Of a DNA stretch of 64,000 nucleotides, positions 1-8,078 are shown in pieces. How positions within the stretch are numbered: the stretch's first letter is position 1; each line of letters starts with the position of its first letter. The position numbers and the translations under genes were made by a program. Source of the stretch: Roseomonas marmotae (GTDB lineage: Bacteria; Pseudomonadota; Alphaproteobacteria; Acetobacterales; Acetobacteraceae); the NCBI RefSeq assembly GCF_017654485.1, contig NZ_CP061091.1:2672501-2736500 (forward strand). The letters are read 5' to 3'. The notes under the pieces were generated by a model. That model saw only the letters and a program-made list of their open reading frames with translations, was not told the origin of the DNA and did not search any database.

Positions 1-438
1 TGGGACACCGTGCCGAACGTGCCGCTGATGTTCTGGAGCTTCCGCATCATGGCCATGATCGGCTTCGCCATGATCGCGCTCTTCGCCACGGCCTTCCTGC
101 TCTGCTCGATGCGCCGCTTCGACCAGCGCTGGTTCCTGTGGCTCTGCGTGGCCGCCATCCCGCTGCCCTGGATCGCGGCCGAGCTGGGCTGGATCATCGC
201 CGAGATGGGCCGCCAGCCCTGGGCCATCGAGGGTGTGCTGCCCACCTTCCTGGGCGTCTCCTCCCTCTCCCGCACCTCGCTCTGGATCACTCTGATCGGC
301 TTCACCGTGATCTACGGCACGCTGGCGGTGATCGAGGTGGGCCTGATCCTGCGCACCGTGCGCCGCGGCCCCTTCGCGGCGCATGAGGATCCGCAGCCCG
401 AACCCGGCGCGCTGCCCGCGACGCCGATGACCGCCTGA
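1..438 (+). CDS. cydA: Cytochrome bd ubiquinol oxidase subunit I, C-terminal part
   Basis: The open frame enters from the left edge, so only the last 145 residues are present and the start lies outside. Subunit I binds the haems and quinol of the bd-type terminal oxidase in the cytoplasmic membrane. The fragment has three hydrophobic segments, and the stretches FWSFRIM, IPLPWIAAELGW and GRQPWAIEGVLPT match the C-terminal half of CydA. It ends 13 bases before cydB, with GGAGG between them, so the two are co-transcribed. Apart from the missing N-terminus nothing looks damaged. Confidence 0.96.
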   Translation, partial: WDTVPNVPLMFWSFRIMAMIGFAMIALFATAFLLCSMRRFDQRWFLWLCVAAIPLPWIAAELGWIIAEMGRQPWAIEGVLPTFLGVSSLSRTSLWITLIGFTVIYGTLAVIEVGLILRTVRRGPFAAHEDPQPEPGALPATPMTA

Positions 439-451
439 AGGAGGACGGGTC

Positions 452-1600
452 ATGGATTTCCCCTTCGACTACGCCGGCCTGCGGCTGATCTGGTGGGGGC
501 TGATGGGCGTGCTGCTCATCGGTTTCGCCCTCACTGATGGCTGGGACCTCGGCGTCGCCGCCATGCTGCCCTTCGTCGCCCGCACGGATGTGGAGCGGCG
601 GATGGTGATCAACACCGTGGGCCCGACCTGGGAAGGCAACCAGGTCTGGTTCATCCTGGGCGGCGGCGCCATCTTCGCCGCCTGGCCCTTCGTCTATGCC
701 GTCAGCTTCTCCGGCTTCTACCTCGCGATGTTCGTGGTCCTGGCGGCACTGATCCTGCGCCCCGTGGGCTTCAAGTACCGCTCCAAGAAGCCCGATGCCG
801 CCTGGCGCGCGCGCTGGGACTGGGCGCTGTTCATCGGCGGCTTCGTCCCCGCCCTGGTCTTCGGCGTGGCGGTCGGCAATGTGCTGCAGGGCGTGCCCTT
901 CTGGCTGAACAGCGACCTGCGGGCCTTCTACGACGGCCATTTCCTTGGCCTCTTCACCCCCTTCACCCTGCTCTGCGGCCTGCTCTCGGTGGCCATGATC
1001 GTGCTGCACGGCGCGGCCTTCCTGAGCATCAAGGTCGAGCGCGGCCCGGTGCATGACCGCGCCCGCGCCTTCGGCACCGTGGCGGCCGTGCTCTCGCTGC
1101 TGCTCTTCGCCGCGGGCTGGGCCTTCGTGGCCTATGGCGACATGGGCTTCCAGCTGACCAGCGCGGTGGACCCGGCCGGCCCCTCCAACCCGCTGCGCTC
1201 CGGCACCGTCGCCGCGGCCGGCGCCTGGCTGGCCAACTACCAGACCTATCCCTGGATGATGATCGCCCCGGCGCTGGGCTTCGGCGGCGCCGCCCTGGCG
1301 CTGCTGGGCATCCGCGCGGGCTGGGAAGTGCCGGCCTTCGCCGGTTCCTCCCTCTCGACCCTCGGCATCATCAGCACGGTCGGGCTGTCGATGTTCCCCT
1401 TCATCCTGCCCAGCTCGGTGGACCCGGCCTCCAGCCTGACGGTCTGGAACGCCTCCTCCTCCCACCGCACGCTGTTCATCATGCTGGTGGTCACCGTGGT
1501 CTTCCTGCCGCTGATCCTGGCCTATACCGCCTGGGTCTACCGGGTGCTCTGGGGCCGCGTGACCAGCCGCGACGTCGCCGAGAACCCCCACTTCTACTGA
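452..1600 (+). CDS. cydB: Cytochrome bd ubiquinol oxidase subunit II
   Basis: This 382-residue polytopic membrane protein is the second subunit of the bd-type quinol oxidase, which reduces oxygen to water with high affinity. The sequence shows about eight or nine hydrophobic helices, the N-terminal LIGFALTDGWDLGVAAMLPF segment and the NTVGPTWEGNQVWFILGGG motif typical of CydB. The length is normal for the family. It begins after a GGAGG ribosome site, directly behind cydA and 12 bases before cydX, giving the order cydA-cydB-cydX. No cydC or cydD assembly genes are visible downstream. Confidence 0.98.
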   Translation: MDFPFDYAGLRLIWWGLMGVLLIGFALTDGWDLGVAAMLPFVARTDVERRMVINTVGPTWEGNQVWFILGGGAIFAAWPFVYAVSFSGFYLAMFVVLAALILRPVGFKYRSKKPDAAWRARWDWALFIGGFVPALVFGVAVGNVLQGVPFWLNSDLRAFYDGHFLGLFTPFTLLCGLLSVAMIVLHGAAFLSIKVERGPVHDRARAFGTVAAVLSLLLFAAGWAFVAYGDMGFQLTSAVDPAGPSNPLRSGTVAAAGAWLANYQTYPWMMIAPALGFGGAALALLGIRAGWEVPAFAGSSLSTLGIISTVGLSMFPFILPSSVDPASSLTVWNASSSHRTLFIMLVVTVVFLPLILAYTAWVYRVLWGRVTSRDVAENPHFY

Positions 1601-1612
1601 GGAGACAGGACC

Positions 1613-1735
1613 ATGTGGTATTTCGCCTGGATACTGGGCCTCGGCCTGGCGGTGAGCTTCGGCGTGCTGAACGGCATCTGGCACGAGTTCCACCTGCCGC
1701 AGGAGGATGACGAGGCGCATCCCGCCTCCCACTGA
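1613..1735 (+). CDS. cydX: Small subunit of cytochrome bd oxidase (CydX/YbgT family)
   Basis: This 40-residue gene begins at an ATG preceded by GGAGACAGG. It starts MWYFAWILGLGLA, the signature of CydX, a single-helix subunit that stabilises the haem site of the bd oxidase. One membrane helix covers about residues 4-21, followed by an acidic, histidine-containing tail (QEDDEAHPASH). Its place 12 bases after cydB is the usual position. The gene is short enough to be missed by automatic callers, but motif, ribosome site and position agree. Confidence 0.95.
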   Translation: MWYFAWILGLGLAVSFGVLNGIWHEFHLPQEDDEAHPASH

Positions 1736-1743
1736 CCTCCCGC

Positions 1744-1769
1744 GCCGCGGCGGCCCCGGCCGCCGCGGC
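1744..1769 (+). terminator. GC-rich hairpin after cydX
   Basis: A perfect 10-base inverted repeat, GCCGCGGCGG / CCGCCGCGGC, with a six-base loop lies 9 bases after the cydX stop. No T-run follows, so it is either a weak intrinsic terminator or an mRNA 3' stabiliser for the cyd operon. Confidence 0.5.
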
Positions 1770-1804
1770 CACCCCGCCATGCGCTGCCGGCGGGTCCGAT
1801 CTTC

Positions 1805-1833
1805 AAGACACGCCCCCCTTGCCCCGCTATAAT
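1805..1833 (+). promoter_or_regulatory. Putative sigma70 promoter of the FNR regulator gene
   Basis: AAGACA at 1805-1810 (four of six matches to TTGACA) and a perfect TATAAT at 1828-1833 are separated by 17 bases. They sit 24 bases upstream of the regulator's GTG start. The region is otherwise GC-rich, so a perfect -10 box stands out. Inferred from consensus only. Confidence 0.55.
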
Positions 1834-1856
1834 GGCGGGCCGATCAGCCGGGGGGG

Positions 1857-2564
1857 GTGTTCGATATTTCGCGTCCATGCAACGACTGTAAGGTTCGCGA
1901 CCAGTCTCTCTGCAGCAGCCTGAGCGACGAGGAACTGAGCAGCCTCAACAGCATCGGCCATAACCGCAAGCTGGAACGTGGCCAGACGCTGCTCTGGGCA
2001 GGGGACGAGGCTGCGCTCTGCGCCAACCTCCTCGAGGGGGTGCTGAAGCTCAGCGCCACCCTGCCGGATGGGCGGGAGCAGATCGTCGGCCTGCTCTACC
2101 CCGCCGATTTTGTCGGCCGTCCCTTCTCCGAGCAGGCCGAGCACACCGTCACGGCACTGACCGATGCCGAGCTTTGCGTCTTCCCCCGCAAACCCTTCGA
2201 GGAAGCGCTGGAGGAGCACAGCCGGATGGAGCGGCTGCTGCTGCGGCGCACGCTGGCGGCGCTGGACGAGGCCCGCAACCGCATGCTGATGCTGGGCCGC
2301 AAGACGGCCGAGGAGAAGGTGGCGAGCTTCCTGCTCGACATGGCGCTGCACCTGGGGAAGCCGGAGAGCCGCCCGGGGACGCCGGTCACCTTCGATCTGC
2401 CGCTGACCCGCGCGCAGATGGCGGATGTGCTGGGTCTGACGATCGAGACCGTCAGCCGCCAGATGACGCGGCTGAAGCGCGCCGGGCTGATCGACCTGCC
2501 CTCCGGTCGCCTGGTGACCATCCTCGACCGCGATGCGCTGGAGGAACGGGCCGAGGCCGCCTGA
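1857..2564 (+). CDS. FNR/FnrL-type oxygen-sensing transcription regulator
   Basis: This 235-residue protein belongs to the CRP/FNR family. Cysteines 8, 11 and 19 form an N-terminal cluster and Cys107 (in AELCVFPRKPF) matches the fourth ligand of E. coli FNR, so a [4Fe-4S] oxygen-sensing centre is expected. A cyclic-nucleotide-binding-like barrel covers about residues 25-140. The helix-turn-helix at 184-210 carries E-TVS-R, the residues that read TTGA half-sites. The start is a GTG directly behind a G-rich run. It follows cydABX and precedes two genes sharing a TTGAC-N4-GTCAA box, so it probably controls microaerobic genes here. FnrL is the closest named type, and FixK is less likely because the cysteine set is complete. 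Confidence 0.93.
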   Translation: MFDISRPCNDCKVRDQSLCSSLSDEELSSLNSIGHNRKLERGQTLLWAGDEAALCANLLEGVLKLSATLPDGREQIVGLLYPADFVGRPFSEQAEHTVTALTDAELCVFPRKPFEEALEEHSRMERLLLRRTLAALDEARNRMLMLGRKTAEEKVASFLLDMALHLGKPESRPGTPVTFDLPLTRAQMADVLGLTIETVSRQMTRLKRAGLIDLPSGRLVTILDRDALEERAEAA

Positions 2565-2582
2565 GCGGCCGGCGCGGCGGCC

Positions 2583-3134
2583 TCAGGGCTCCTGCAGGCT
2601 GCCCAGGGACTGGATCAGGATGCCGGCCGCGCGGCCGGAGAGACGCTGCCGCGCCAGCACCAGGATAGCCAGCTCCTCGAAGGCCATGGCGCGGCGGCAG
2701 CCGTCGAAAAAGCAGCGAAGCATATAGCCCATCGCCTCGGCTCCGATCGGGAATCCTTCCGGCCGGGCGGCCTGCAGCGCACAGCTCAGGTCCCGCGCAT
2801 GCATCTCGTCCTGCGCGTGATGCCACCGGATACGCGCCAGCAGGCCACGCTCCAGCGGCGTGCTTCCCTGGCCGCGCAGCAGCGACGACAGGAAGGCATC
2901 CTCGCGCTGCTGATGCCGGCCCATCAGCGATTGCAGATCCCGGATCACCGCCTGCCGCTCCTCCGCGGCCGGCTGGCGCGGCAGGTCATCCGCGATCCGC
3001 TCCAGCCGGTCGCACAGGTTCCGCAGCGCCGCATGTTCCTCGGCCAGGACGCGGACCCGTTGCTCGAACTCGTCCCGCCAGCCGTCACAGAGCCGCAAGA
3101 CCCGGCCCTCCTGCTGCGCTGTTTCCACCATCAT
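2583..3134 (-). CDS. Hemerythrin-like (HHE-type) protein, probably FNR-controlled
   Basis: This 183-residue soluble, helical protein has metal-ligand-like positions His34, His74-x3-Glu78, His105/His106 with Glu110, and His112, spaced like a four-helix hemerythrin/HHE domain. The last helix reads RRAMAFEELAIL, lacking the histidine usual before the FEE. A di-iron oxygen or NO-binding role is therefore plausible but not certain. The start was chosen at the ATG-ATG preceded by AGGAGGAG; a longer frame to 3188 would run through an FNR box. It is transcribed divergently from hemN with that box between them, and it faces the FNR gene 18 bases away. Confidence 0.72.
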   Translation of the reverse strand: MMVETAQQEGRVLRLCDGWRDEFEQRVRVLAEEHAALRNLCDRLERIADDLPRQPAAEERQAVIRDLQSLMGRHQQREDAFLSSLLRGQGSTPLERGLLARIRWHHAQDEMHARDLSCALQAARPEGFPIGAEAMGYMLRCFFDGCRRAMAFEELAILVLARQRLSGRAAGILIQSLGSLQEP

Positions 3135-3181
3135 TGCTCCTCCTGCCGCATCATCGTTAGCGGCACGGGGCATGGGCGGCA

Positions 3182-3195
3182 TTGACACCGGTCAA
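3182..3195. promoter_or_regulatory. FNR/FixK box in the hemN / hemerythrin-like divergent promoter
   Basis: TTGAC-ACCG-GTCAA is a perfect dyad matching the FNR/FixK/FnrL consensus TTGAY-N4-RTCAA. It is centred about 70 bases upstream of the chosen hemN start and about 55 bases upstream of the divergent gene's start. The encoded FNR protein lies 600 bases away. The box also argues against upstream start codons for both genes. Confidence 0.85.
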
Positions 3196-3258
3196 TCAAA
3201 CATGCCGCCGTTGCGCTGGATCAAGGCGCCTCCGGTGCTGCGGGCGCAGCATCGGGCG

Positions 3259-4632
3259 ATGGACGAATGGAATGACGCGGTCCAGGACCGCAGCCTGCTG
3301 GCCCTCGCCGAGGCGCGGGTGCCCCGCTACACCAGCTACCCCACCGCGGCGCAATTCGGCCCTGTGCTGGAAACGGATTACCGCGTCTGGCTGCGCGAAG
3401 GCATCGCTCCCGGCGACACGCTTTCCCTCTACGTGCATATCCCCTTCTGCCGGGATCTCTGCCTCTACTGCGCCTGCCATACCCGCCCTACCCGTTCGGC
3501 CACCCGCATCGCCAACTACGCGGAAGCCCTGCTAGCAGAAGCCGGGTTGCTGGCGGATGCGCTGCCGCCACATGCCGGCGTCTCCCATCTGCATCTCGGC
3601 GGCGGCACGCCCACCGCGCTCGGCGCGGAGGGGCTGCGCGCGCTGCTGGATGTGCTGCGCCGCCGCTTCCATCTCCGCGATGACGCGGAACTCGCCATCG
3701 AGCTGGACCCGCGCGTGCTGGATGCCGGCATGGCGGCGGCCCTGGGCGAGATGGGCTTCACCCGCGCCAGCCTCGGCGTGCAGGACATCGCGCCGGAGGT
3801 GCAGGCGCGCATCGGCCGCCCCCAGCCCAAGGAACTTGTGGCACTGGCGGTACGGCGGCTGCGCGAGGCCGGGATCGCCGGTATCAATATCGACCTGATG
3901 TATGGCCTGCCCGGCCAGACCACCGCGCATGTGGAGGCCAGCACGCGCTTCGCGGGGGAACTGGGCGCAGACCGTGTCGCCGTCTTCGGCTACGCGCATG
4001 TGGCCTGGATGCGGCCGCACCAGAAAGCGATCGATGCCAGCCTGCTGCCCGGCGTCACCGCGCGGCTGGAACAGGCGGAACGCGCAGAGTCCATCCTGTG
4101 CGAACTGGGCTACGAAGCCCTGGGCCTGGATCATTTCGCGCGGCCGGAGGACCCGCTGACCGCCGCAGCGCGCGAGGGCACCCTGCGCCGCAACTTCCAG
4201 GGTTATACCACGGACTGCGCGCCGGTCCTGCTGGGCCTCGGCACCTCCGCCATCGGCCAGCTTCCCGGCGGCTTCGCCGGCAACGAGCTGGATGAACGCC
4301 GTTACCGCGAGCAGATCCTCGGCGGTCATCTGCCGGTGGTGCGCGGCGCCGCCGTGACCGCGGAGGACCGGCTGCGCGCCCTGCTGATCGAACGCCTGAT
4401 GTGCGACTTCGCGCTCGACCTCAACGCCGTGGTGTCAATGGATGCAGCGGCAGAAATGATCCTTCGCGATTCGCTGCATCGCATGGAGCCTCTGCTTCAG
4501 CAGGGCCTGGCGCGGCTTGATGGCGCGATGCTGCGGGTCACGCCGCGCGGGCGGCGCTTCGTGCGTCAGGTCGCGGCCTGCTTCGACGCCTATCTGGCCC
4601 CGGCGGCACAGCGACATTCCGCAGCGGTATGA
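3259..4632 (+). CDS. hemN: Oxygen-independent coproporphyrinogen III oxidase
   Basis: This radical-SAM enzyme converts coproporphyrinogen III to protoporphyrinogen IX without oxygen in haem synthesis. The 457-residue product has VPRYTSYPTAAQF near its N-terminus, the iron-sulphur motif C64-x3-C68-x2-C71-x-C73, and the LGGGTPT glycine motif, all typical of HemN rather than HemW. Upstream ATGs at 3172 and 3202 were rejected: the first would place the FNR box inside the gene, and the second would leave too little leader. HemN usually starts about 10-20 residues before RYTSYP, which fits 3259. The ribosome site is weak. Control by the upstream FNR box fits its anaerobic role. Confidence 0.95.
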   Translation: MDEWNDAVQDRSLLALAEARVPRYTSYPTAAQFGPVLETDYRVWLREGIAPGDTLSLYVHIPFCRDLCLYCACHTRPTRSATRIANYAEALLAEAGLLADALPPHAGVSHLHLGGGTPTALGAEGLRALLDVLRRRFHLRDDAELAIELDPRVLDAGMAAALGEMGFTRASLGVQDIAPEVQARIGRPQPKELVALAVRRLREAGIAGINIDLMYGLPGQTTAHVEASTRFAGELGADRVAVFGYAHVAWMRPHQKAIDASLLPGVTARLEQAERAESILCELGYEALGLDHFARPEDPLTAAAREGTLRRNFQGYTTDCAPVLLGLGTSAIGQLPGGFAGNELDERRYREQILGGHLPVVRGAAVTAEDRLRALLIERLMCDFALDLNAVVSMDAAAEMILRDSLHRMEPLLQQGLARLDGAMLRVTPRGRRFVRQVAACFDAYLAPAAQRHSAAV

Positions 4633-4642
4633 TCCTGATCAA
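4629..4642. promoter_or_regulatory. FNR-like site upstream of the OmpW-like gene
   Basis: ATGAT-CCTG-ATCAA differs from the consensus TTGAT-N4-ATCAA by one base. It overlaps the hemN stop codon and lies 74 bases before the OmpW-like start, a reasonable activator position. OmpW is FNR-controlled in enteric bacteria, so the site is believable, though unproven. Confidence 0.55.
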
Positions 4643-4715
4643 AGACTGACGCGAAAAGGCGCCCTATGCGTCTCCATGCAAGCGGTGGCTTTGCCGCTTC
4701 ATGATGAGAGAGACG

Positions 4716-5375
4716 ATGAACAAGACCTACCGGATCGCATCGACCCTGGCGCTGGCGGCAACCATGCTGACCGCGCCCCTCGCCGCCCAGGCGCAGGAGC
4801 CGGTGCGCGGCAAGCAGGCGGGTGACCTCGTCCTGGGCTTCAGCGCCATTGGCGTCCTGCCGGAGAAGGGCGGCCGCGTCGACGCCATCGGCGGCAAGCC
4901 GGATGCCGGCAACAGCTATGTGCCGCAGCTCGACCTCACCTGGTTCGCCAGCCCCTATATGTCGCTGAACCTGATCGCCGCCACCACGCGGCATGACCTG
5001 AAGGTGCGCGGCTCCGCCATCGGGGATGTCGATCTGGGCCATGTCTGGGCACTGCCGCCGACGCTGACGCTGCAGTTCCACCCGCTGCCGGCCTCCCGGT
5101 TCAGCCCCTATGTCGGCCTCGGCGTGAACTACACCCTTTTCTATGGCGAAGGCGGCAGCCGCACCGCGCCGGTGGAGAAGGTGGATGTCAAGAACAGCTG
5201 GGGCTGGGCCCTGAATGTGGGCATGGACTACGAGCTCAACCCGCGCTGGTCCGTCAACCTGGACGCCAAGAAGCTGTTCCTGCAGCCCCATGCGGCCGTG
5301 AACAGCGGCGCCATCGGCGCGCGTGCCGACCTCGATCCCTGGATCTTCGGCGTGGGCCTCCGCTACCGCTTCTGA
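4716..5375 (+). CDS. OmpW-family outer membrane protein
   Basis: This 219-residue protein has a signal peptide (MNKTYRIAS, hydrophobic core, cleavage after AQA near residue 27) and ends in GLRYRF, a C-terminal aromatic typical of outer-membrane barrels. Features such as GVLPEKGGRVDAIGG, VPQLDLTWFASPYMSLNLIA, FSPYVGLGVNYTLFY and NPRWSVNLDAKKLFL match OmpW, an eight-stranded barrel for small hydrophobic molecules. The start at 4716 follows GAGAGA; an earlier ATG at 4701 lacks a ribosome site. It follows hemN and probably has its own FNR-type promoter. Confidence 0.9.
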   Translation: MNKTYRIASTLALAATMLTAPLAAQAQEPVRGKQAGDLVLGFSAIGVLPEKGGRVDAIGGKPDAGNSYVPQLDLTWFASPYMSLNLIAATTRHDLKVRGSAIGDVDLGHVWALPPTLTLQFHPLPASRFSPYVGLGVNYTLFYGEGGSRTAPVEKVDVKNSWGWALNVGMDYELNPRWSVNLDAKKLFLQPHAAVNSGAIGARADLDPWIFGVGLRYRF

Positions 5376-5388
5376 CGGCAGGATCAAG

Positions 5389-5413
5389 GGCGGGGCCGGA
5401 TGCCGGCCCCGCC
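5389..5413 (+). terminator. Hairpin terminator after the OmpW-like gene
   Basis: A perfect 11-base inverted repeat (GGCGGGGCCGG / CCGGCCCCGCC) with loop ATG follows 13 bases after the stop. The downstream tract is TCTCC rather than a T-run, so termination may be inefficient. Confidence 0.6.
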
Positions 5414-5839
5414 TCTCCCCGGCGGGCCAACCCTGGCTGCGAGAGCGGCGGAGACCATGACAAGATGATTCGCCGCCACCTGGCCATCATCATCAGTAAA
5501 ACCTTAGTCATCCCATAATGCTGTCCTGCAAGCCTTCGGCAGGAAGCAGAAAGTATCATCCCCTTCGCCGATTTGAGATGACACATCCGGTTTTTCTGTT
5601 TAGCACCACACTGCGGCATCTGATCCTGCCTCAGCGGCAGCTTCCATGATATTGAGACGCGGGTAGACAGCCCATCCATATTGCGGTAGTGATCCGTCAA
5701 CCGCCCGGTGGCGGCACATTATTGTGGCTTTTTTGGGGCACAGCCGTTTCCGGCCGCGCTCATTCGCCAGTGCCCGCCGCCTGAGAAGAAACATCATGGA
5801 GGTGTGTGCCCCCGCCCGGCGGAGGGCAGACCGCATTGC
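5414..5839. other. Long leader region before proV; no supported gene
   Basis: This stretch is visibly richer in A and T than its surroundings. It has short open frames but none with a ribosome site or protein-like composition. It probably holds the promoter and control region of the betaine importer. GATATTGAGACG occurs at 5648-5659 and again at 5849-5860, across the proV start. No clear -35/-10 pair or riboswitch was recognised. Confidence 0.5.
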
Positions 5840-7132
5840 ATGCACATGGATATTGAGACGACCGGCGGCATTGCCGCCAAGACCTCCCCCGGGAGCGTCG
5901 TTCCGGCCGCCGCATCGGGCGAGGATATCGCCCAGCCTTCCGTTAAAATCGCCCTCCGCAACGTCTTCAAGGTCTTCGGCGACCATCCCGAAGCAGCGGT
6001 ACGCATGGTCCATGAGGGCCATGGCAAGGATGAGATCCACGCCAAGACCGGCTGCACCGTCGGCGTGAACAATGCCAGCTTCGACATCCATGCTGGCGAG
6101 ATCTTCGTGATCATGGGCCTCTCCGGCTCCGGCAAATCAACCCTGCTCCGCCTCATCAACCGCCTGATCGAGCCCAGCGCGGGCGAGATCCTGTTCGACG
6201 GCCAGGACATCACGAAGATGTCGAAGCGCGAGCTGATCGAGCTGCGCCGGCGCGACATGAGCATGGTCTTCCAGTCCTTCGCCCTGCTGCCCAACCGCAC
6301 GGTGCTGGACAATGCCTCCTTCGGCCTGGAAGTGGCCGGAGTGCCGGAGGCCGAGCGCCACGCCAAGGCCCTGGCGGCGCTGCAAGGCGTTGGCCTGGCC
6401 ACCTATGCCGACAGCCGCCCCGACCAGCTTTCCGGCGGCATGAAGCAGCGCGTCGGGCTCGCCCGCGCCCTGGCGGGCGAGCCCAGCGTGCTGTTGATGG
6501 ACGAGGCCTTCTCGGCGCTCGATCCGCTGATCCGCACGGAAATGCAGGACGAGTTGCTGCGCCTGCAATCCGAGCACAGCCGCACCATCGTCTTCGTCAG
6601 CCACGATCTCGACGAGGCCATGCGGATCGGCGACCGCATCGCCATCATGCAGCATGGCGTGGTGGTGCAGGTCGGCACGCCGGACGAGATCGTCACCAGC
6701 CCGGCCAACGACTATGTCCGTTCCTTCTTCCGCAATGTCGATGTCAGCCAGGTCTTCCGCGCCGGCGATATCGCGCGGGAGACGCAGGTGACGCTGATCG
6801 AGCGCCGGGGCATGACGGTGCATGCCGCGCTGGACCGGATGCGCCGCCACGACCGCGACATCGCCATCGTCGTCGGCCGGGACAAGAAGTATCACGGCAT
6901 GATCAGCGCCGAGGCGCTCGCCCGCGCCGTGCGCAACGGCGTGGCCGACCCCTATCACAGCGCCTTCCTGCCGGATGTGCAGCCGATCGCGGCGGCGGAC
7001 ACCCTGTCCGATGTCATGGGGCGGGTGGCGCAGAGCCCCTTCCCGGTGCCGGTGGTGGATGAGAACCACCGCTATCTCGGCTCCATCAGCAAATCCGCTT
7101 TGCTCATGTCGCTCGATCGCTCCGGCAACTGA
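5840..7132 (+). CDS. proV: Glycine betaine/proline ABC transporter ATP-binding protein
   Basis: This cytoplasmic ATPase energises osmoprotectant import. In the 430-residue product, Walker A GLSGSGKST lies at 93-101, the ABC signature LSGGMKQR begins at 197, Walker B VLLMDEA at 217-223, and a pair of CBS-like domains fills about 300-425, as in ProV/OpuAA. The N-terminal block with VFKVFGDHP and the long insertion before the Walker A are also ProV-like. The frame is open further upstream to 5708, but 5840 is the first ATG giving a family-like N-terminus, with GGAGGG 13 bases before it; 5846 is an alternative. proW follows 14 bases later. Confidence 0.94.
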   Translation: MHMDIETTGGIAAKTSPGSVVPAAASGEDIAQPSVKIALRNVFKVFGDHPEAAVRMVHEGHGKDEIHAKTGCTVGVNNASFDIHAGEIFVIMGLSGSGKSTLLRLINRLIEPSAGEILFDGQDITKMSKRELIELRRRDMSMVFQSFALLPNRTVLDNASFGLEVAGVPEAERHAKALAALQGVGLATYADSRPDQLSGGMKQRVGLARALAGEPSVLLMDEAFSALDPLIRTEMQDELLRLQSEHSRTIVFVSHDLDEAMRIGDRIAIMQHGVVVQVGTPDEIVTSPANDYVRSFFRNVDVSQVFRAGDIARETQVTLIERRGMTVHAALDRMRRHDRDIAIVVGRDKKYHGMISAEALARAVRNGVADPYHSAFLPDVQPIAAADTLSDVMGRVAQSPFPVPVVDENHRYLGSISKSALLMSLDRSGN

Positions 7133-7146
7133 GCGGGGAGATCATC

Positions 7147-8034
7147 ATGCAAGATATCGATCTGGGTATCGGCGACGCCGCCGATGCCGTCGTCAACTAT
7201 ATCCTCGATCATTTCACGCCCGCACTGGATGTCATCGCGGCCACCATCGGCTTCGTGACCGACGGCATCCAGGCCGGGTTGCAGATGCTGCCGATGCCGG
7301 CCGCCATCGCCATCGTCGTCCTGCTCGCGCTCTGGCGGGTCGGCTGGAAGTTCGCGGTCTTCGCGCTGGCCGCCCTGCTGCTGATCGCCGGCATGGGCCT
7401 CTGGGGCCGGATGATGGAAACGCTCTCCCTCGTCCTGGCCGCGACCGTCATCGCCATCGTCATCGGCGTGCCTCTGGGCATCGCCATGGCGCGCAGCAAG
7501 GCGGTGCAGATGGTGGCGCGCCCGGCGCTGGACCTGATGCAGACCATGCCGGCCTTCGTCTACCTGATCCCGGCCGCCATGTTCTTTGGCCTGGGCGCGG
7601 TGCCCGGCACCATCGCCACCGTCATCTTCGCCATGCCGCCGGTGGTACGCCTGACCAATCTCGGCATCCGCCAGGTGCATGCGGAGTTCATCGAGGCTGG
7701 CCTCGCCTTCGGCTGCACGCCCACGCAGCTGCTGATGAAGGTGCAGATCCCGAATGCCCTGCCCTCCATCATGGCCGGCATCAACCAGACCATCATGCTC
7801 TCGCTCTCCATGGTCGTCATCGCCTCCATGATCGGCGCGGGCGGGCTGGGCAATACGGTGCTGACCGGCATCCAGCGGCTGGATGTGGGCACGGGCTTCG
7901 AAGGCGGCCTCGCCGTCGTCGTGCTGGCCGTGCTGCTGGACCGCATCACCCAGAGCTTCGGGCAGAAGGGCTCAGGTTTCAGCCTGCGCCAGCTCTTCGC
8001 CGGGCGCCGCGACAAAGCGGCGCTCGAGGCTTGA
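7147..8034 (+). CDS. proW: Glycine betaine/proline ABC transporter permease
   Basis: This 295-residue inner-membrane permease has six or seven hydrophobic helices. It carries the conserved binding-protein-dependent transport loop from about VRLTNLGIRQVHAEFIEAGL through GCTPTQLLMKVQIPNALPSIMAGINQ, where it contacts ProV. VYLIPAAMFFGLGAVPG is typical of ProW/OpuAB. A GGGGAG ribosome site precedes the ATG. It is sandwiched between proV and proX with short spacing, forming one operon. Confidence 0.95.
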   Translation: MQDIDLGIGDAADAVVNYILDHFTPALDVIAATIGFVTDGIQAGLQMLPMPAAIAIVVLLALWRVGWKFAVFALAALLLIAGMGLWGRMMETLSLVLAATVIAIVIGVPLGIAMARSKAVQMVARPALDLMQTMPAFVYLIPAAMFFGLGAVPGTIATVIFAMPPVVRLTNLGIRQVHAEFIEAGLAFGCTPTQLLMKVQIPNALPSIMAGINQTIMLSLSMVVIASMIGAGGLGNTVLTGIQRLDVGTGFEGGLAVVVLAVLLDRITQSFGQKGSGFSLRQLFAGRRDKAALEA

Positions 8035-8078
8035 CCCGTACCGCCCCCTCCCTCCCCTCATTTCCGAAAGGGACCGCC

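Noticed and set aside
302..1780. 492-residue open frame antisense to cydB
   Set aside because: It is rich in Gly, Arg, Gln, His and Asp with no domains, and lies opposite a clear cydB; a GC-rich shadow frame.
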